Below are positions 34,878-45,634 of a stretch of 64,000 nucleotides of DNA, piece by piece. The DNA comes from Ipomoea triloba (Eukaryota > Streptophyta > Magnoliopsida > Solanales > Convolvulaceae). The translations under genes were made by a program, and so were the position numbers. Every line of letters starts with the position of its first letter. The stretch's first letter is position 1. Below the pieces are notes generated by a model. The model did not search any database. It was not told the DNA's origin and was given only the letters and a program-made list of their open reading frames with translations. The DNA lies in assembly GCF_003576645.1 (NCBI RefSeq), contig NC_044923.1, positions 4,239,612 through 4,303,611 of the forward strand. The letters run 5' to 3'.

Positions 34878-35174
34878 TTGCCCCGCCCGGCCCATGGGCC
34901 CTGTCTGGCCCGTTTTCTTTTCTTCGTTGTCTTATGTACTAACTATATATGAGGAATAATGGGAGGTTGGGAGATAATGACATGTCGCGATTTTAACTTA
35001 TGGACGAGAGTGAGTTTGCATTTAATATTTCAAAAATTTTACATTTTTGCCCTTCCGTTATATTCCTAGTACAGACTTAATTCTTTAATCATATGCGTGA
35101 CATGACAATTTTAATTCTTTTAGATCATTTTTATCATTAATATTTCACTTAATAAAGTAACTAATTTGATTCTT
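34878..35174. other. 3' flank of D14
   Basis: Presumed 3'UTR (starting 'ttgccccgcccggccc') and spacer. No other feature was seen. Confidence 0.4.
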
Positions 35175-35553
35175 ACGGGGCGTTTGGTTCAATGTAGTTT
35201 GGGATGGGCTGAATTTCAATTCAACGAATTGAGAAACTATTGCGTTTGGTTGGAGGGAATTGCAATTCGGTCGAATTGCAATTCTCTCCTTTTGCTGATT
35301 TCCAACTCCGAACCCTCCCCCTAAGAATTACAATTCAGCAGTTTTTGGGAGAAAAATGGGGCTGTGAAGACAATATTACCCCTCTAAAATATTGCAGTTG
35401 TCTGCCATTTTTTATTTTTTCATTGCATTATGTATTATGTGTATATATGTATTATGAATTCTGTGAGGATGTAGCAAGAAGAATAAAAAGAAAATGATAG
35501 ATGCAGTAACATGTTTATATATGTGTGGATGCAGTAATATGTTCATATGATAA

Positions 35554-35591
<38 letters not shown>

Positions 35592-35779
35592 AATTACTAC
35601 TACTACTTATACTTAGGGCATTTTAGTCATTCTGTCACTTATTACATTTCAATTCCCAGTACTCCTATTCATGCATACCAAACACTGTAATTTCAATTCC
35701 TACCTTATTCATTGAATTGCAATTCCACCGAATTACAATTCTTTTACTTCCTAATTCCTTCCTCCCAACCAAACGGGCG
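35175..35779. mobile_element. MITE with GCGTTTGGTT ends
   Basis: 'ggggcgtttggttc' at 35177 and 'ccaaccaaacgggcg' at 35765-35779 are inverted. The subterminal zones repeat 'gaattgcaattc' and 'cgaattacaattc' type palindromes. An (ATT)n tract lies at about 35554-35590. The target duplication is unclear. Confidence 0.65.
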
Positions 35780-36573
35780 AATTGAGGTGTCATTTATACC
35801 ACAAATATAATTGAGGGGTAAAAATGTAATTTTACTCTATGATTTTATAAGAAATATTTGGTATGATGTTTTATGATGTGAACGGACGGTGATGTGAACT
35901 TTCGGAGAGAGGATAAGAATCTTCACGTGATTTCCACGTGGTGAGGTGGCTGTTTTTGTCTTCTTCCTTTTTCTTTCTTTAGGGGGAGTAGAAACTAGAA
36001 AGTAATTTTGTAGGGGAGTTTTTTTTTTTTTTTTTTTTTAGGNTTTTTTTTTTTTTTTTTTTTTAGGACTTTCTAAGAAAACGTCTAAATTACAATTGTA
36101 ATGACAGTGTTTGTTAATGGAAAAGATTTTGAAGAAAACACCAAAAAAATAGCTATTTTTGGTGGGTGTTGTAATTTTAATTAGGGTATAATCTAATAAT
36201 TAAAATTACTTAAGAAAATGCTTGTGATATGTGTCAGTTCAAATTTGGAGCTTTCTGACTACATATCTAAAGTTGAGAGTACTATAACGTACTCTAAATT
36301 TAACTCGTATTCTAATATGATATAATGAGTGAACATGAAAAGGTATTTGAATTGAACCGGTACGAGACTGGTACGAGCGTACCATCACTCTAAACAACCT
36401 TTAAAAAAAGACAATTTAAGTGTACAATTTTGAACAATTAAATACCTCAAACTCACCGTTCCAAATTGGATTCTCACTCACCATTGTCATTTCACAATTA
36501 TAAAATGGCTAAAAATATCAAACTGCAACAAAAGCTACTGAAAATATGAGTTTTTCAACAAAAAGTATCAAAT
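35780..36573. other. Spacer with duplicated poly-T tract
   Basis: 36019-36063 is two long T-runs joined by 'agg' and an N (36043), probably an assembly artefact. No gene was recognised. Confidence 0.5.
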
Positions 36574-36645
36574 GGGGCGTTCCGAGAATCGAACTCGGGA
36601 CCTCTCGCACCCAAAGCGAGAATCATACCACTAGACCAAACGCCC
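36574..36645 (-). tRNA. tRNA-Pro (anticodon UGG)
   Basis: The minus strand gives a 72-nt cloverleaf. The acceptor stem GGGCGTT pairs with AACGCCC and is followed by discriminator C. The D arm has the A-box-like TGGTCTAGTGG. The anticodon stem TCTCGC/GCGAGA encloses loop TTTGGGT with anticodon TGG. The T arm contains GTTCGATTC. No CCA is encoded and there is no intron, as usual for plant nuclear tRNA-Pro. It appears functional. Confidence 0.95.
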
Positions 36646-36679
36646 TGGTTGCTATGGTTTCTGAACGTTTTAATATAAT

Positions 36680-37000
36680 CACATCTTAAGTATTAGGAAT
36701 TAGTTGACAAAAAGATGATCGGCTAAGGATTTTTGGTGGTCTATTGTACTGTGAAAAGGCTTTAACAATTACAATTGTTTATAGCTGACCAACTCAAACT
36801 GAGAAAATCAATTAATAGTTCCTATAAGGAAACGAACTTGAAATATTGTAATTACAAAAGTCAATTAATAGTTCCTATAAGGAAATGAACTTGAAATCTT
36901 GTAATTACGAAATTAACTATCCGACCCAAGGTGGGGATTGCCCTCGAAAACCCTCCACACTTGCCTAGAGAAAAGGTAGTCCCTGTGAACCATGAAATGA
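36680..37000 (-). repeat. SINE-2 copy with internal duplication (minus)
   Basis: 'gtcaattaatagttcctata' followed by 'aggaaa.gaacttgaaat.ttgtaattac' occurs twice (about 36808 and 36859). The remainder matches the reverse complement of other SINE-2 copies ('ggggattgccctcgaaaacc', 'ggtagtccctgtgaacc'). Confidence 0.5.
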
Positions 37001-37156
37001 AGTTTATTTTGACTGGTAAGGCAGACTTGCAGACCACACCTTGGTACACTCTTACAACTGCCATTTATAATGCAAAATGATTTTTTTATTTTATTTTATT
37101 TTTTGCAGTCCATCTTGTCATTGAAAAATACACATAAAAAACAAATTAAAATGAAT

Positions 37157-37435
37157 GTACAAGTTGTTCATCTGAACATATTACAAAGTGCACCTAGTTT
37201 CTTGACTCATGATGGCCCCCTAGACCACCCATACACCAGCATTTTGGAGAACATATCTCACAGAATCCATAATATATTCATGTGTTGTTGCAGTGTCAGT
37301 TTAGAATGAACTGAGCCTGTGAAGAGAAATACAGAATCTACTTGCCCACCAAACAAGGCTCCACCAATGAATGTGAACCTCCTTTTTGATGAATCTGCAA
37401 GGAACAATGATGAATCTTTCATTTTACACATTTGA
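37157..37435 (-). pseudogene. Possible exon relic (minus), unidentified
   Basis: On the minus strand a splice-acceptor-like 'ccttgcag' is followed by a frame reading RRFTFIGGALFGGQVDSV. A second frame further on reads THEYIMDSVRYVLQNAGVWV and then meets a stop. These look protein-like, but the frames are not continuous and no partner exons are evident. I do not recognise the family. Confidence 0.25.
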
Positions 37436-37861
37436 CAGATTTCCCCCGCATTTCGCTATCTCTCCTACTTAGCCTTAATTCCAACCCAAGTAAAAGTAGT
37501 TTTCTTTAACTACTAGTGAAATCAACATGTTTATTTCTTGATTCTTGACCACACTAACAACCCGAACAGTCTCCACAAAGAACTTAGAAGGGAAAAGAAA
37601 GAATCGAAGGCGGCAGGTCTTAATGTTGTGAGTGGGTAGTTAGATGTTTTCAAGCTGGGGATAATGATTGTCGGGTGCTAGTTCATTAATCAAATTTGTT
37701 ACACTTCTGCTACCCTTCCCACTCTGGTCTTTTAATAAAGTCCCATTTTCTCGCCTTCTGTAGTTCTGTGTTCCTAACTCCTATAAGTGTTTTCTGCTTC
37801 TAATAAGAGTGTGTGTGTGGGGGGGAGAGAGATTTTGCTTTGTTGGAAGAGACTAATAGCC

Positions 37862-38806
37862 ATGGCATTTGCAGGAACAACCCAGAAATGCATGGCGTGT
37901 GAGAAGACAGTCTATCTCGTTGACAAGTTAACCGCAGATAATAGAGTCTACCACAAAGCGTGTTTCAGATGCCACCACTGCAAAGGCACCCTCAAGGTTT
38001 ATATAATGACTATTATAAACCTTTCAACTTACATTGGTTCCATGTAATTGTATACTTCTGTTTGCAGCTTAGCAACTATAACTCCTTCGAGGGAGTTCTA
38101 TATTGCAGGCCACACTTTGATCAACTCTTCAAGAGAACTGGTAGTTTGGACAAAAGCTTCGAAGGTAGACAGTAATTCATAAACATTTAACGTATAAAGA
38201 TTAAGGACAAAAGTGTTACTCCGTATTTGCTATGTCATGTTCTTTCAGGGATACCAAAGATTGAGAAGCCAGATAAACCTGTCCTCAACGGGGTAATACA
38301 TTTATCAAATCCTTGGATTGCCAATGTCTAATACCCATGTTTAAAACTAGTTAATGCATCTCTCTAACAGAAACCGCTAGCAAATAAAGTTTCAAGCTTT
38401 TTTGTTGGAACAAGAGAGAAATGTGTGGGCTGCAAGAGTACTGTCTATCCAATTGAAAAGGTAAGTAGTTTGCCTACATTTATCTTGTAAGGTTTGTTCA
38501 TCAGAGCAGCACTTAATGTTTGCGAGAGGTTCACAAGATGAAATCTGTACAATAACTGAAAGTTGAGAATTACCTGGAATTATATCGTTATAGGTCTCGG
38601 TGAATGGCAGTGCATATCACAGGAGCTGCTTCAAATGCAGCCATGGAGGGTGTGTGATTAGCCCATCCAACTACATTGCATATGATGGCCGCCTATACTG
38701 CAAACACCACCATATTCAACTTATCAAGGAAAAGGGCAACTTGAGCCAACTTGAGGGAGAGCATGAGAAGAATTTGGTCAGAGTGATGGAAATTGCTGCA
38801 GAATAG
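37862..38806 (+). CDS. LIM-domain actin-binding protein WLIM1
   Basis: Five exons (37862-37996, 38068-38164, 38249-38292, 38371-38460, 38594-38806) give 192 aa, the normal length of plant LIM proteins. They bind and bundle actin filaments in the cytoplasm, and some also act in the nucleus. LIM1 has zinc ligands C10, C13, H31, C34, C37, C40, C58 and H61. LIM2 has C110, C113, H131, C134, C137, C142, C158 and a final His at 161 or 162. The linker of about 48 residues and the start MAFAGTTQKCMAC are characteristic of WLIM1. The tail is short and glutamate-rich. All introns are GT-AG and short. It is convergent with the F-box gene, with the stops about 780 bp apart. The first ATG in the conserved context was taken as the start. 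Confidence 0.95.
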
Positions 38807-39589
38807 TAATTTGAACGGTATTTTGGACTGTTACTCAGCTTTAAAGCAGTTAATGAGCTACACATTCCAGCACTTCCCATCCATGTTACTTTTAGCTGCC
38901 TGCATTTCATTCATGTTTATAAAGTTAGAAGTAAAATAATGATCAAGTGATGCTTGTTACTTGTTTACTACCTTCTAGCCTTGATTTATGTCAAGGAATT
39001 ACGATGTTCAAAGGAAGATTCTTTGAATGATATAGTATAGTAACATGATGGGTCAAGTTTCACTTTCATAGTTTCATGCAACTTTGCAAGGGCACAATCT
39101 TAATGATATTGAAGAAAATAAAATACCTAATTGAACAAATCATTAAAATATTAGAGATTTTTTAAAATTCATTGACCAACTTACCAGCTATTTTCTCTTG
39201 AAAGCGAAATTCCAGGAAAACATCCAAATTACAATTCCTCCTGCAAATGATCATCATTTGCTAATCATACTCAAGCTGTCAAGAATCAATGTAAGACATC
39301 ATCAGTCAGCAAATGATCTTTAATTTTCAACAAATGAGCCCATCATCCCGTTCTACACCATTCCAAAGTATAAGGAAGAGTAGCAACTAAAGAAGTAACC
39401 AAAGGACAATAATGGAAGAATCAGTTTCAGCAATAGTTTTAAACAATTGGGAAACTTTTATTTCCAGGACAATGTTACACAATACAATGAAATGATGGTA
39501 ACCCCAGTATATAATTTTAATGTACAATGATGATAATCAGATAATTCCTAGTCATTCTACTGGCCTGACTAAGTAAATATAAAATAAAT
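38807..39589. other. Spacer between convergent WLIM1 and F-box genes
   Basis: Holds both presumed 3'UTRs. No repeat or coding region was recognised. Confidence 0.5.
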
Positions 39590-41761
39590 TCAATCATCTG
39601 AAAAGTTGATAGTATCTAATATATGACCATCTCTAGCAATTTGCTTCAAGTCTATAATGTAATCATTTCGGAGAAATCCAAAGCCAAATGTCCCATTTCC
39701 ATACTGCCAAATCCTCCCTTCCACCTGCCGAGGATTTAAATTAGTTCCTGTCAGGTCAGGGATGACCAAGTCATAGCTTGAATTCATGGAGAGCATGCGC
39801 ATTACGTCTCTGTTATCAGAACAAGGCAGACAATCATCAAAACTATCTCCTTCTGCATATGGTTGAAGATGTTCGCGACTCATATATATATCTTCCTCTT
39901 CTGAAGTAAAGGGAGACTCAATGAATGTAGCATTTGAAGTCCAAAAAACTAGGGTACAGCCAGAGAAAAGTTGAGACAATTCCCCAACTCTTCGGCAAGT
40001 AATTCCCCCAATGTTGTCATACGAAACAAGATAAAACTCCAGACTCCTGTCATCACTTATTCCCTGCAATGAGCGGCAAACAGAGAATCAACCAGGAGTG
40101 AGCCCTAATGTAATCACAAACATTTCATTCAATTCTACTAAGAACATATATAATAGCTTAATCCTTCTAAATTCTCAATCTCACGCGAAATCTTCTAGAT
40201 CATCTAAATGATGGAATTCTTAATAAAGATCAAACCTTTTCACTTCATATTACTTGATGATAAAAGCATGCTTCATGACTGTTCTGTATGTCTAATATGT
40301 GTACCCTGAATGTTTGACTATCACAATTAATAAAAGAACACCTTCACTCCGAAGTTCCCATGGGCATAGACACATTGTTGAGCCACATAAATCTTGTCTT
40401 CTCTACTTTCAACCATTATTTTCAATTCTTGTTCTCATTTATCTCAACCACTGTTGCAAAAATTGGTCTAGGCGCCCGCCCAGCGCCTAATTAGGCCACC
40501 TAGGCAGCTGCCTAGCGCCTAACTCGGCTGAGTTAACTCGCCCATTTCAATCAAGTTCACCTAGTTAATCTGGTCGACTCGGCCTTGCCATATATATATA
40601 CACACGCACACATGTGCACTATTTTTTTAGTTAGCCGGTTAGGTGCACGCCTAGGCGGCTATGCACTTCTCTACCAGCCGACTAGCATAGCGCTTACTGC
40701 AACCATGATCTCAACATGGACAATTTATAAAGCTTGAAACTTTTTACTTCATATTGCTAATCAAGATTAGAACACCATCATAAGCATATCACAGAAAAGC
40801 TTCAAACTTCAAAGCAATATAAACTTAAACAGAATAAGAGTAAAACCTTCCAAAGACCCTGCAATGGGCGAGCTGGTGTAGGTGAGCAATCGACAATTTT
40901 GACAAAATGCTCCATATCCCACTTCCTTCTACCTTGCCTTTCCTTCTCCCTCCTTCGCTGTCTCCTCCACGACCCATTCCCGCCGGGACTTATCCGGTTC
41001 GCAAAGTACTGGTAAATCTCGGACATAGGCCGGTCCGGCAAGCTCCCAGGGGACCCACACAAGTCCTCATACTCATCTTCCTTCACCACATTCCCCGAGC
41101 TTGAAACCTTCCTAAAATCGCCATTTTTTGGGGAACTTGAATTCACATTTTCCTCAATCGCCACGTGACATGTCCCTATAAAGCTCACGTATACTGCTAC
41201 CAAATCTTTCTCTTGTAGCCAAGAATCCTCCGAGGAGGACATAAAATTCTCGGAGAATTCGAGCCGGCCTTCGAGGTCAAGGTAGTTGACCGTTTCTCCT
41301 CTGGAATTAATCCCCATCCATAAGAATGGGGATTTAATCACCTTATACGACGACGTTTTCACGGGCGTAACCCATGACCCGGACACATAAAACGGGCCCC
41401 ACTCGAAGAACACCAGACGGCCGGAATTCCCGGAATTGAGGCCCGTTCCGGTGCCGCTGCGGCGCCAAAACCCGATTAGATGCTCGTACTCGAGCAGCGT
41501 CATGTAGAGGAGCTTATAGGAGATCTCGCCGTTCCCCCACTTGCCGATTAGGGTCTTGGAACCCCAGCGGCGATCGCACATGGAGAACCAGAGGCGCTCG
41601 TCGTCGCGGCACAGCGACACGAACCGCTTGGAGGTGCAGGCGAAGGCGGAGATCTCCGCCGGCGTCAGAAAGGATAGGATGCAGAGCTGCACGTCCTCCG
41701 GGAAGTCCGTGAACGCCGGGGGTGAAACGGCTCCGTTTTCCTCCTGCAAATTCGCAGCCAT
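39590..41761 (-). CDS. F-box protein (At3g12350-like), 2 exons
   Basis: Exon 1 is 41761-40847 (305 codons) and exon 2 is 40063-39590, giving 462 aa. The frame is kept across the intron (LWK|GISDD). An F-box (about residues 20-62: FPEDVQLCILSF, CTSKRFVSL, WFSMCDRRWG) should dock to SKP1/ASK in an SCF ubiquitin ligase. No LRR, Kelch or WD repeats follow. The rest is a conserved plant-type region with GFWRR, FFEWGPFYVSGSWV and FLWMGIN blocks. A basic RRQRRREKERQGRRK stretch near 270-284 may be a nuclear signal. The resemblance to Arabidopsis At3g12350 is from memory. The substrate is unknown. The 783-bp intron contains a hAT MITE with an intact target duplication. Confidence 0.88.
40449..40707. 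mobile_element. GC-rich-ended hAT MITE in the F-box intron (copy 2)
   Basis: Starts 'cactgttgcaaaaattgg' and ends 'gcttactgcaaccatg'. A perfect 8-bp duplication 'atctcaac' lies at 40441-40448 and 40708-40715. The interior is rich in 'gcctaggcg' type motifs, as in copies 14690-15994 and 56211-56706. At 259 bp it is the shortest copy. Confidence 0.9.
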
Positions 41762-42118
41762 TGCGATTGAAATCAGTGAGGGATTCTCTCTTGAGCTAGA
41801 AGAGATTAAGGGGAAGAAAATGAAAGGATTGAATGGAAGATTCTTCTCAAATTTGGAATGATTCTCTCTCTGTTCCTGTTTTTCTTTATTTTCTTTGCTT
41901 AGACTTCAAAGATGGTTTCTCTATACGCAACGATGAAGGGTGTATTCGTATTCTCACAACAGTGATTCAGTGGAACAGAGTGTATCGTTGTGATGGTAGG
42001 ACAGTGCATCATCTACCGTCAATGAATGGGCCTCAAAATCTATTCTTTTCGACACTAGACCCCAATACAGAGGCCCATCAGAATACAAAATTGAAGCCTA
42101 AACTTGGAGTTCTGGCAA
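41762..42118. other. Upstream region of the F-box gene
   Basis: Presumed 5'UTR and promoter on the minus strand. The first 80 bp are CT/GA-rich. No second gene is seen on the plus strand. Confidence 0.4.
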
Positions 42119-42241
42119 ATTATGATCCACACAGCTATGTGAACCATAATCAAATGTATATTTTTAATGTACTAAATGTACATTATTTTTATATTGAATG
42201 TGCATTATTTAATAGTATGGTCCACACAATAATGATTGTGG
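42119..42241. mobile_element. Short GGACCATGGTCCAC-family MITE
   Basis: 'aattatgatccacacagcta' at the left and 'tatggtccacacaataatg' at the right are inverted. The inside repeats 'taaatgtacattattt'. About 120 bp. Confidence 0.65.
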
Positions 42242-42307
42242 AGTTCTCGGACCTGGCGTCGTAGTTATTTCCGTAAATTATTACATATCTAATTTAAATA
42301 GTGGTGG

Positions 42308-42404
42308 GGTGCCAAGCGCCTTGTGCATGTAGTGATTTTTTCATATGAGAGGTCATGATATTGAGACTCAGAGTAGACGAGTCGGGCGGATCCCAATAGG
42401 TTTG
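42308..42404 (+). repeat. SINE-1 fragment next to the solo LTR
   Basis: 'gccaagcgccttgtgca', 'catatgagaggtcatga' and 'cccaataggttt' follow SINE-1 order. The solo LTR begins immediately afterwards, so the LTR probably interrupted this SINE. Confidence 0.5.
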
Positions 42405-42409
42405 GATAT

Positions 42410-42966
42410 TGATAGAGATTATTCCCCGATCACTCAACATACAGTGTACATACCTGATCAGTATTTGTGCTAATCACCGAGTATAATAAGTCCCGACGTG
42501 ACAGGATCAACCGAGCCGAAAGTTAGCTAAATTTAGCTAGTGATAGTCCGCCTGCCGCCCGTCTCTTTGGTTCTTCATAACCATGATTGATCGGGACGGT
42601 TGAGCTAACCTCCCTCATTGGTATCCCAAGCTCCTTCTTATTAGAATAACCTGGCCTCGGATGGATCGAGGGCGTCAGGAACCTCATTACATACGGGCGA
42701 ACCGGCAGAGCCTCCGGATTCCCTTCGTGCATGGGCTCCACACGTCACGCATGCCGCCTGTTTTATCATCTATAAATACTGCATTTAATGTAATTTGTGG
42801 GACTTTTGGATTTTTCGCTTACACTATAAAAGAGCTCGAGATCGTTTGACTGATAGTCAGTTCTCTGATCTTGCCCCTTAAACCAACGAGCAAATTGAGA
42901 GAGGAATCATCCCGAAACTGATCTCACACCTACAAATTCTTATACATCTCCGTATTTAGTATATCA
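42410..42966. mobile_element. Candidate solo LTR
   Basis: Begins TGATA and ends TATCA (inverted 5-bp ends with TG..CA). The flanks are 'gatat' and 'ggtat', a 5-bp duplication with one mismatch. It is GC-richer than its surroundings and contains TATA-like 'ctataaata' (42771) and 'actataaaag' (42823) followed by a CT-rich leader. This is LTR promoter architecture, but no internal region or second LTR is present. Confidence 0.65.
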
Positions 42967-43130
42967 GGTATGTATACCCGAAGTATATATCTTATCAAAT
43001 AATTATAAGATCATGTATATCTATATTTATTTTGATTAATAATTTAATTTCACCCTCATTTTTGTTCATTAGTCATATTCTTTTTTATTGCACATTGGAC
43101 CACACATATGTATCATTTTAAAGTAACTAG

Positions 43131-43132
<2 letters not shown>

Positions 43133-43191
<59 letters not shown>
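43133..43191. repeat. (AT)n microsatellite
   Basis: About 29 uninterrupted AT dinucleotides. Confidence 0.95.
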
Positions 43192-43193
<2 letters not shown>

Positions 43194-43269
43194 GATAAAA
43201 GGTAGGGCAAAGCCTCATGAAACAAAACGAGAAGGTTAATCGTCCGCAGCACTTGGCACCTTGACTATA

Positions 43270-43530
43270 TCACGCATGACACGCACAACATCGAGGGTAA
43301 GACGACAACAAAGAGAGATCCACCTAATTGTCACAATTTATAGTCAGTTAGTCCGCAACTTGGTTCTGTTCGCAGAGAACGTGGTAGCACACTGCATTTC
43401 AATTCTTTTCCATCCACAACCGACAACTAGAGGGCCACCACTTTCAGAACAAAAGTTGGGGTCGTCCATCCAGCAAACCAAAGTATCACCTTGCGAAAAC
43501 CTTTTCTCCAAGCAATCCTAAGTCCAGTAA
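43270..43530 (-). pseudogene. Possible RNase H-domain retroelement relic (minus)
   Basis: On the minus strand a frame reads GLRIAWRKGFRKVI. This resembles the conserved helix of plant LINE-type RNase H domains (GL..AW.RGFRKV). Frames then break within about 30 codons. It is too short to name the element. Confidence 0.35.
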
Positions 43531-43547
43531 TAATAGCAATCCTTGCC

Positions 43548-43686
43548 AAGGACCTTGTGGTCTAGTGGCATCAAACCCTTCCCTTTATACGGGAGGTGGT
43601 GGGTTCGAGCTTCAGTGGAGTCAATACTGACTCTTGTGCTTCAATAGGTTGAGAAAGTAGTTATGCACAGATACTGCATTACATAA
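43548..43686 (+). repeat. SINE-1, best-preserved copy
   Basis: Contains an A-box-like 'tggtctagtggc' near the 5' end and a B-box-like 'gggttcgagc' about 45 bp later, the internal Pol III promoter layout of tRNA-derived SINEs. The 3' part is 'cttcaataggttgagaaagt' to 'agatactgcatta'. Other copies: 6215, 9493, 16697, 34270, 42308, 49025 and 49813. Confidence 0.75.
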
Positions 43687-43689
43687 CTC

Positions 43690-44345
43690 TAACATTAAAA
43701 GATTATGAATTTAATTATTATCAATATCTACTTAGGCGAATTCTGCATTGTTATTATTATTAGGAAAAATTACATTTTTAATGCATTAGTTATACGATAA
43801 TTGTAGAATTCATCTCTAAGTGTTGATCATGCTCACTTTTCGTTCCTATCATTAGCGTTGCACTTTTACTCTCTTTACTAACAAAACATTAAGGATAAAA
43901 GTGAACACAAAAAGTTAATAAAAAGATGAAAAATGCAAAACTAATAATAACTTAGCGAGAAAAATATGAACATGACTAACTAATAGGGACAAATTGTACA
44001 ATTACCATATAACATAAGAACGAAAAATATAATTTTCTTTTATTATTATTATTATTATTATTAGACATTTATTTTATTGTAGTGGGGGTGGAAATGCAAA
44101 TATGCAATACCCCACATACTTCGTAGGTATGGTATCCAAAGTGTCAGTAAACTGCTACTTGCGGTGCCGCCGTAGTTCTCAGATGCCACGTGTCAGCTCA
44201 CATGAATTCCGCAGCAGAGATCTTCCAATCAGAGCCACGGGAACCAAAATCTATACTGTTGAAGCACACAAAGCAAGGGGGGAAATAGGGACTTTTAAGT
44301 GTAGTGGAGGGTAGTACTGTAAAAAGCCGTTTGATAGGTGTAGCC
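43690..44345. other. Spacer with a G-box-containing segment
   Basis: Microsatellite (ATT)n at 44041-44063. The sequence 'gccacgtgtcagc' (44186-44198) has a CACGTG G-box/ABRE core and precedes the short frame at 44350. Confidence 0.45.
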
Positions 44346-44349
44346 ATGC

Positions 44350-44451
44350 ATGGCTTCCAACTCCCTCCGCCCACCGCTTCACCGTTTGCTCGCCGCGGCT
44401 TCTCCCTTTCGCTCAATAATTACGCAATTAATTCTATTCATAAAACATTAA
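44350..44451 (+). pseudogene. Truncated gene start with transit-peptide-like N-terminus
   Basis: A 33-codon frame begins MASNSLRPPLHRLLAAASPF. It is rich in Ser, Arg, Leu and Ala and free of acidic residues, like a mitochondrial or plastid presequence. The start context 'gcatggct' is good. A G-box lies about 160 bp upstream. The frame ends at a stop with no convincing downstream exon before 45.6 kb. This may be a gene fragment or a small first exon; I cannot name it. Confidence 0.3.
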
Positions 44452-44454
44452 TTG

Positions 44455-45480
44455 TATATATGTATGTTTTTTCAATAAAAATTATAATTGTGAGAGATTT
44501 TGTCAGCGGAGAAAATCCCATGATCAAATAATTAAATTAGTATTTATATTATTTTAAATTTGACTTTTCTTACCAATTATAATAACTAAGCGACTTATTA
44601 AGTGAGAGAATGAGTGTTTGGGCCCATAAGGAGTCACCACATTCAGTGTAACTTCCACCTTATGACTGTCAGAATTTGTCTATTAACATTCTTTTTTTTC
44701 AAAATGTTGAATTCTCGACTCCGAAGATGGTAACTCGGCTGAGCACAAAGGTTAGATTCGAAATTCCTAATTTTTCTTCCCAAACTTCACTCTTTATGAC
44801 CAACTAAGTTACCCATGTGGGCTGCCTATTAACATTCTTGATTTTATTACTCGTTGAGATATATTTGGTGAAAATGTGTATTTAAAGGGAAAATGAAGAA
44901 ATAATTGTATTTTTAATGGAAGGTGAGTATCGAGTATAGTTTATAGTGGAAGAAAGACAATGGATCGAGTTTCACCAGCCGCAGTGTGAGAGCAACCTAT
45001 CAAAGTGAGGGACTCCTTGTGTTGTACCATAAGTAAAGGTCTAAAATCTGTCTTTGTGTCGAGCTGGACTATATCGGGCCGAGACGTGGAGCTCTTGAAT
45101 TGGAGATTCAACTTTTTTGAGAAGAAGAGTAAATATATAATATATAATTATCATTATCACTGCACTGACCTAACCAATCCCAACCTAATAATTAACTTAT
45201 ACTTTCAGTCTGAATAAAAGGGGGAAAAAACTAAAAAGATAAAGCAGTGTCCAGGGGAAATGAATGAGGGAAACGATTTTCATGATCTCTGTATTGTAAC
45301 CGATGGTGGGGGTGGGGGGAGATAAGTGTAAGCATGCATGTAAGCATAAGCCCTCGTGTAAACACACATGTCCTTTTCTGCAAGCTTCTCAAACACGTAC
45401 CCGCTGTGCATGTCCAAGTGTCGTTTCCTAGTTTCATCTTCCCTTTCTTTCTTATTGGCTTCCCCTCTCCTCTTATACTA
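44455..45480. other. Spacer and promoter of the downstream gene
   Basis: 44700-44830 resembles a SINE-2 copy. 45481 onward is the proximal promoter, with a 'ctatatat' TATA-like element at 45478-45485. A CT-rich leader precedes the coding region. Confidence 0.45.
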
Positions 45481-45570
45481 TATATCCCATTCTCAATCGA
45501 TTCCACAGTTCAATTCAATCATATATATCTCGCCTCCGGGTTGGGGAGGTTTTAGATGAGAGAGAGAGAC

Positions 45571-45634
45571 GATTCTTGAAATTCCGGCGAGGATTCTTGA
45601 AATTCCGGCGGGGATTCTTGAAATTCCGGCGAGG
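45571..45634 (+). repeat. Three tandem 21-bp repeats in the 5' leader
   Basis: The unit 'gattcttgaaattccggcg' plus 'ag' occurs three times and ends one base before the ATG (45635). Because 21 is divisible by three, copy number can change without shifting a frame. Confidence 0.85.

Noticed and set aside
34526..34895. Open frames on other phases over D14 exon 2
   Set aside because: Same cause: GC-rich coding sequence keeps the alternative frames free of stops.
36019..36063. Paired poly-T tracts as a biological duplication
   Set aside because: Separated by an N base and 'agg'; most likely a homopolymer assembly artefact.
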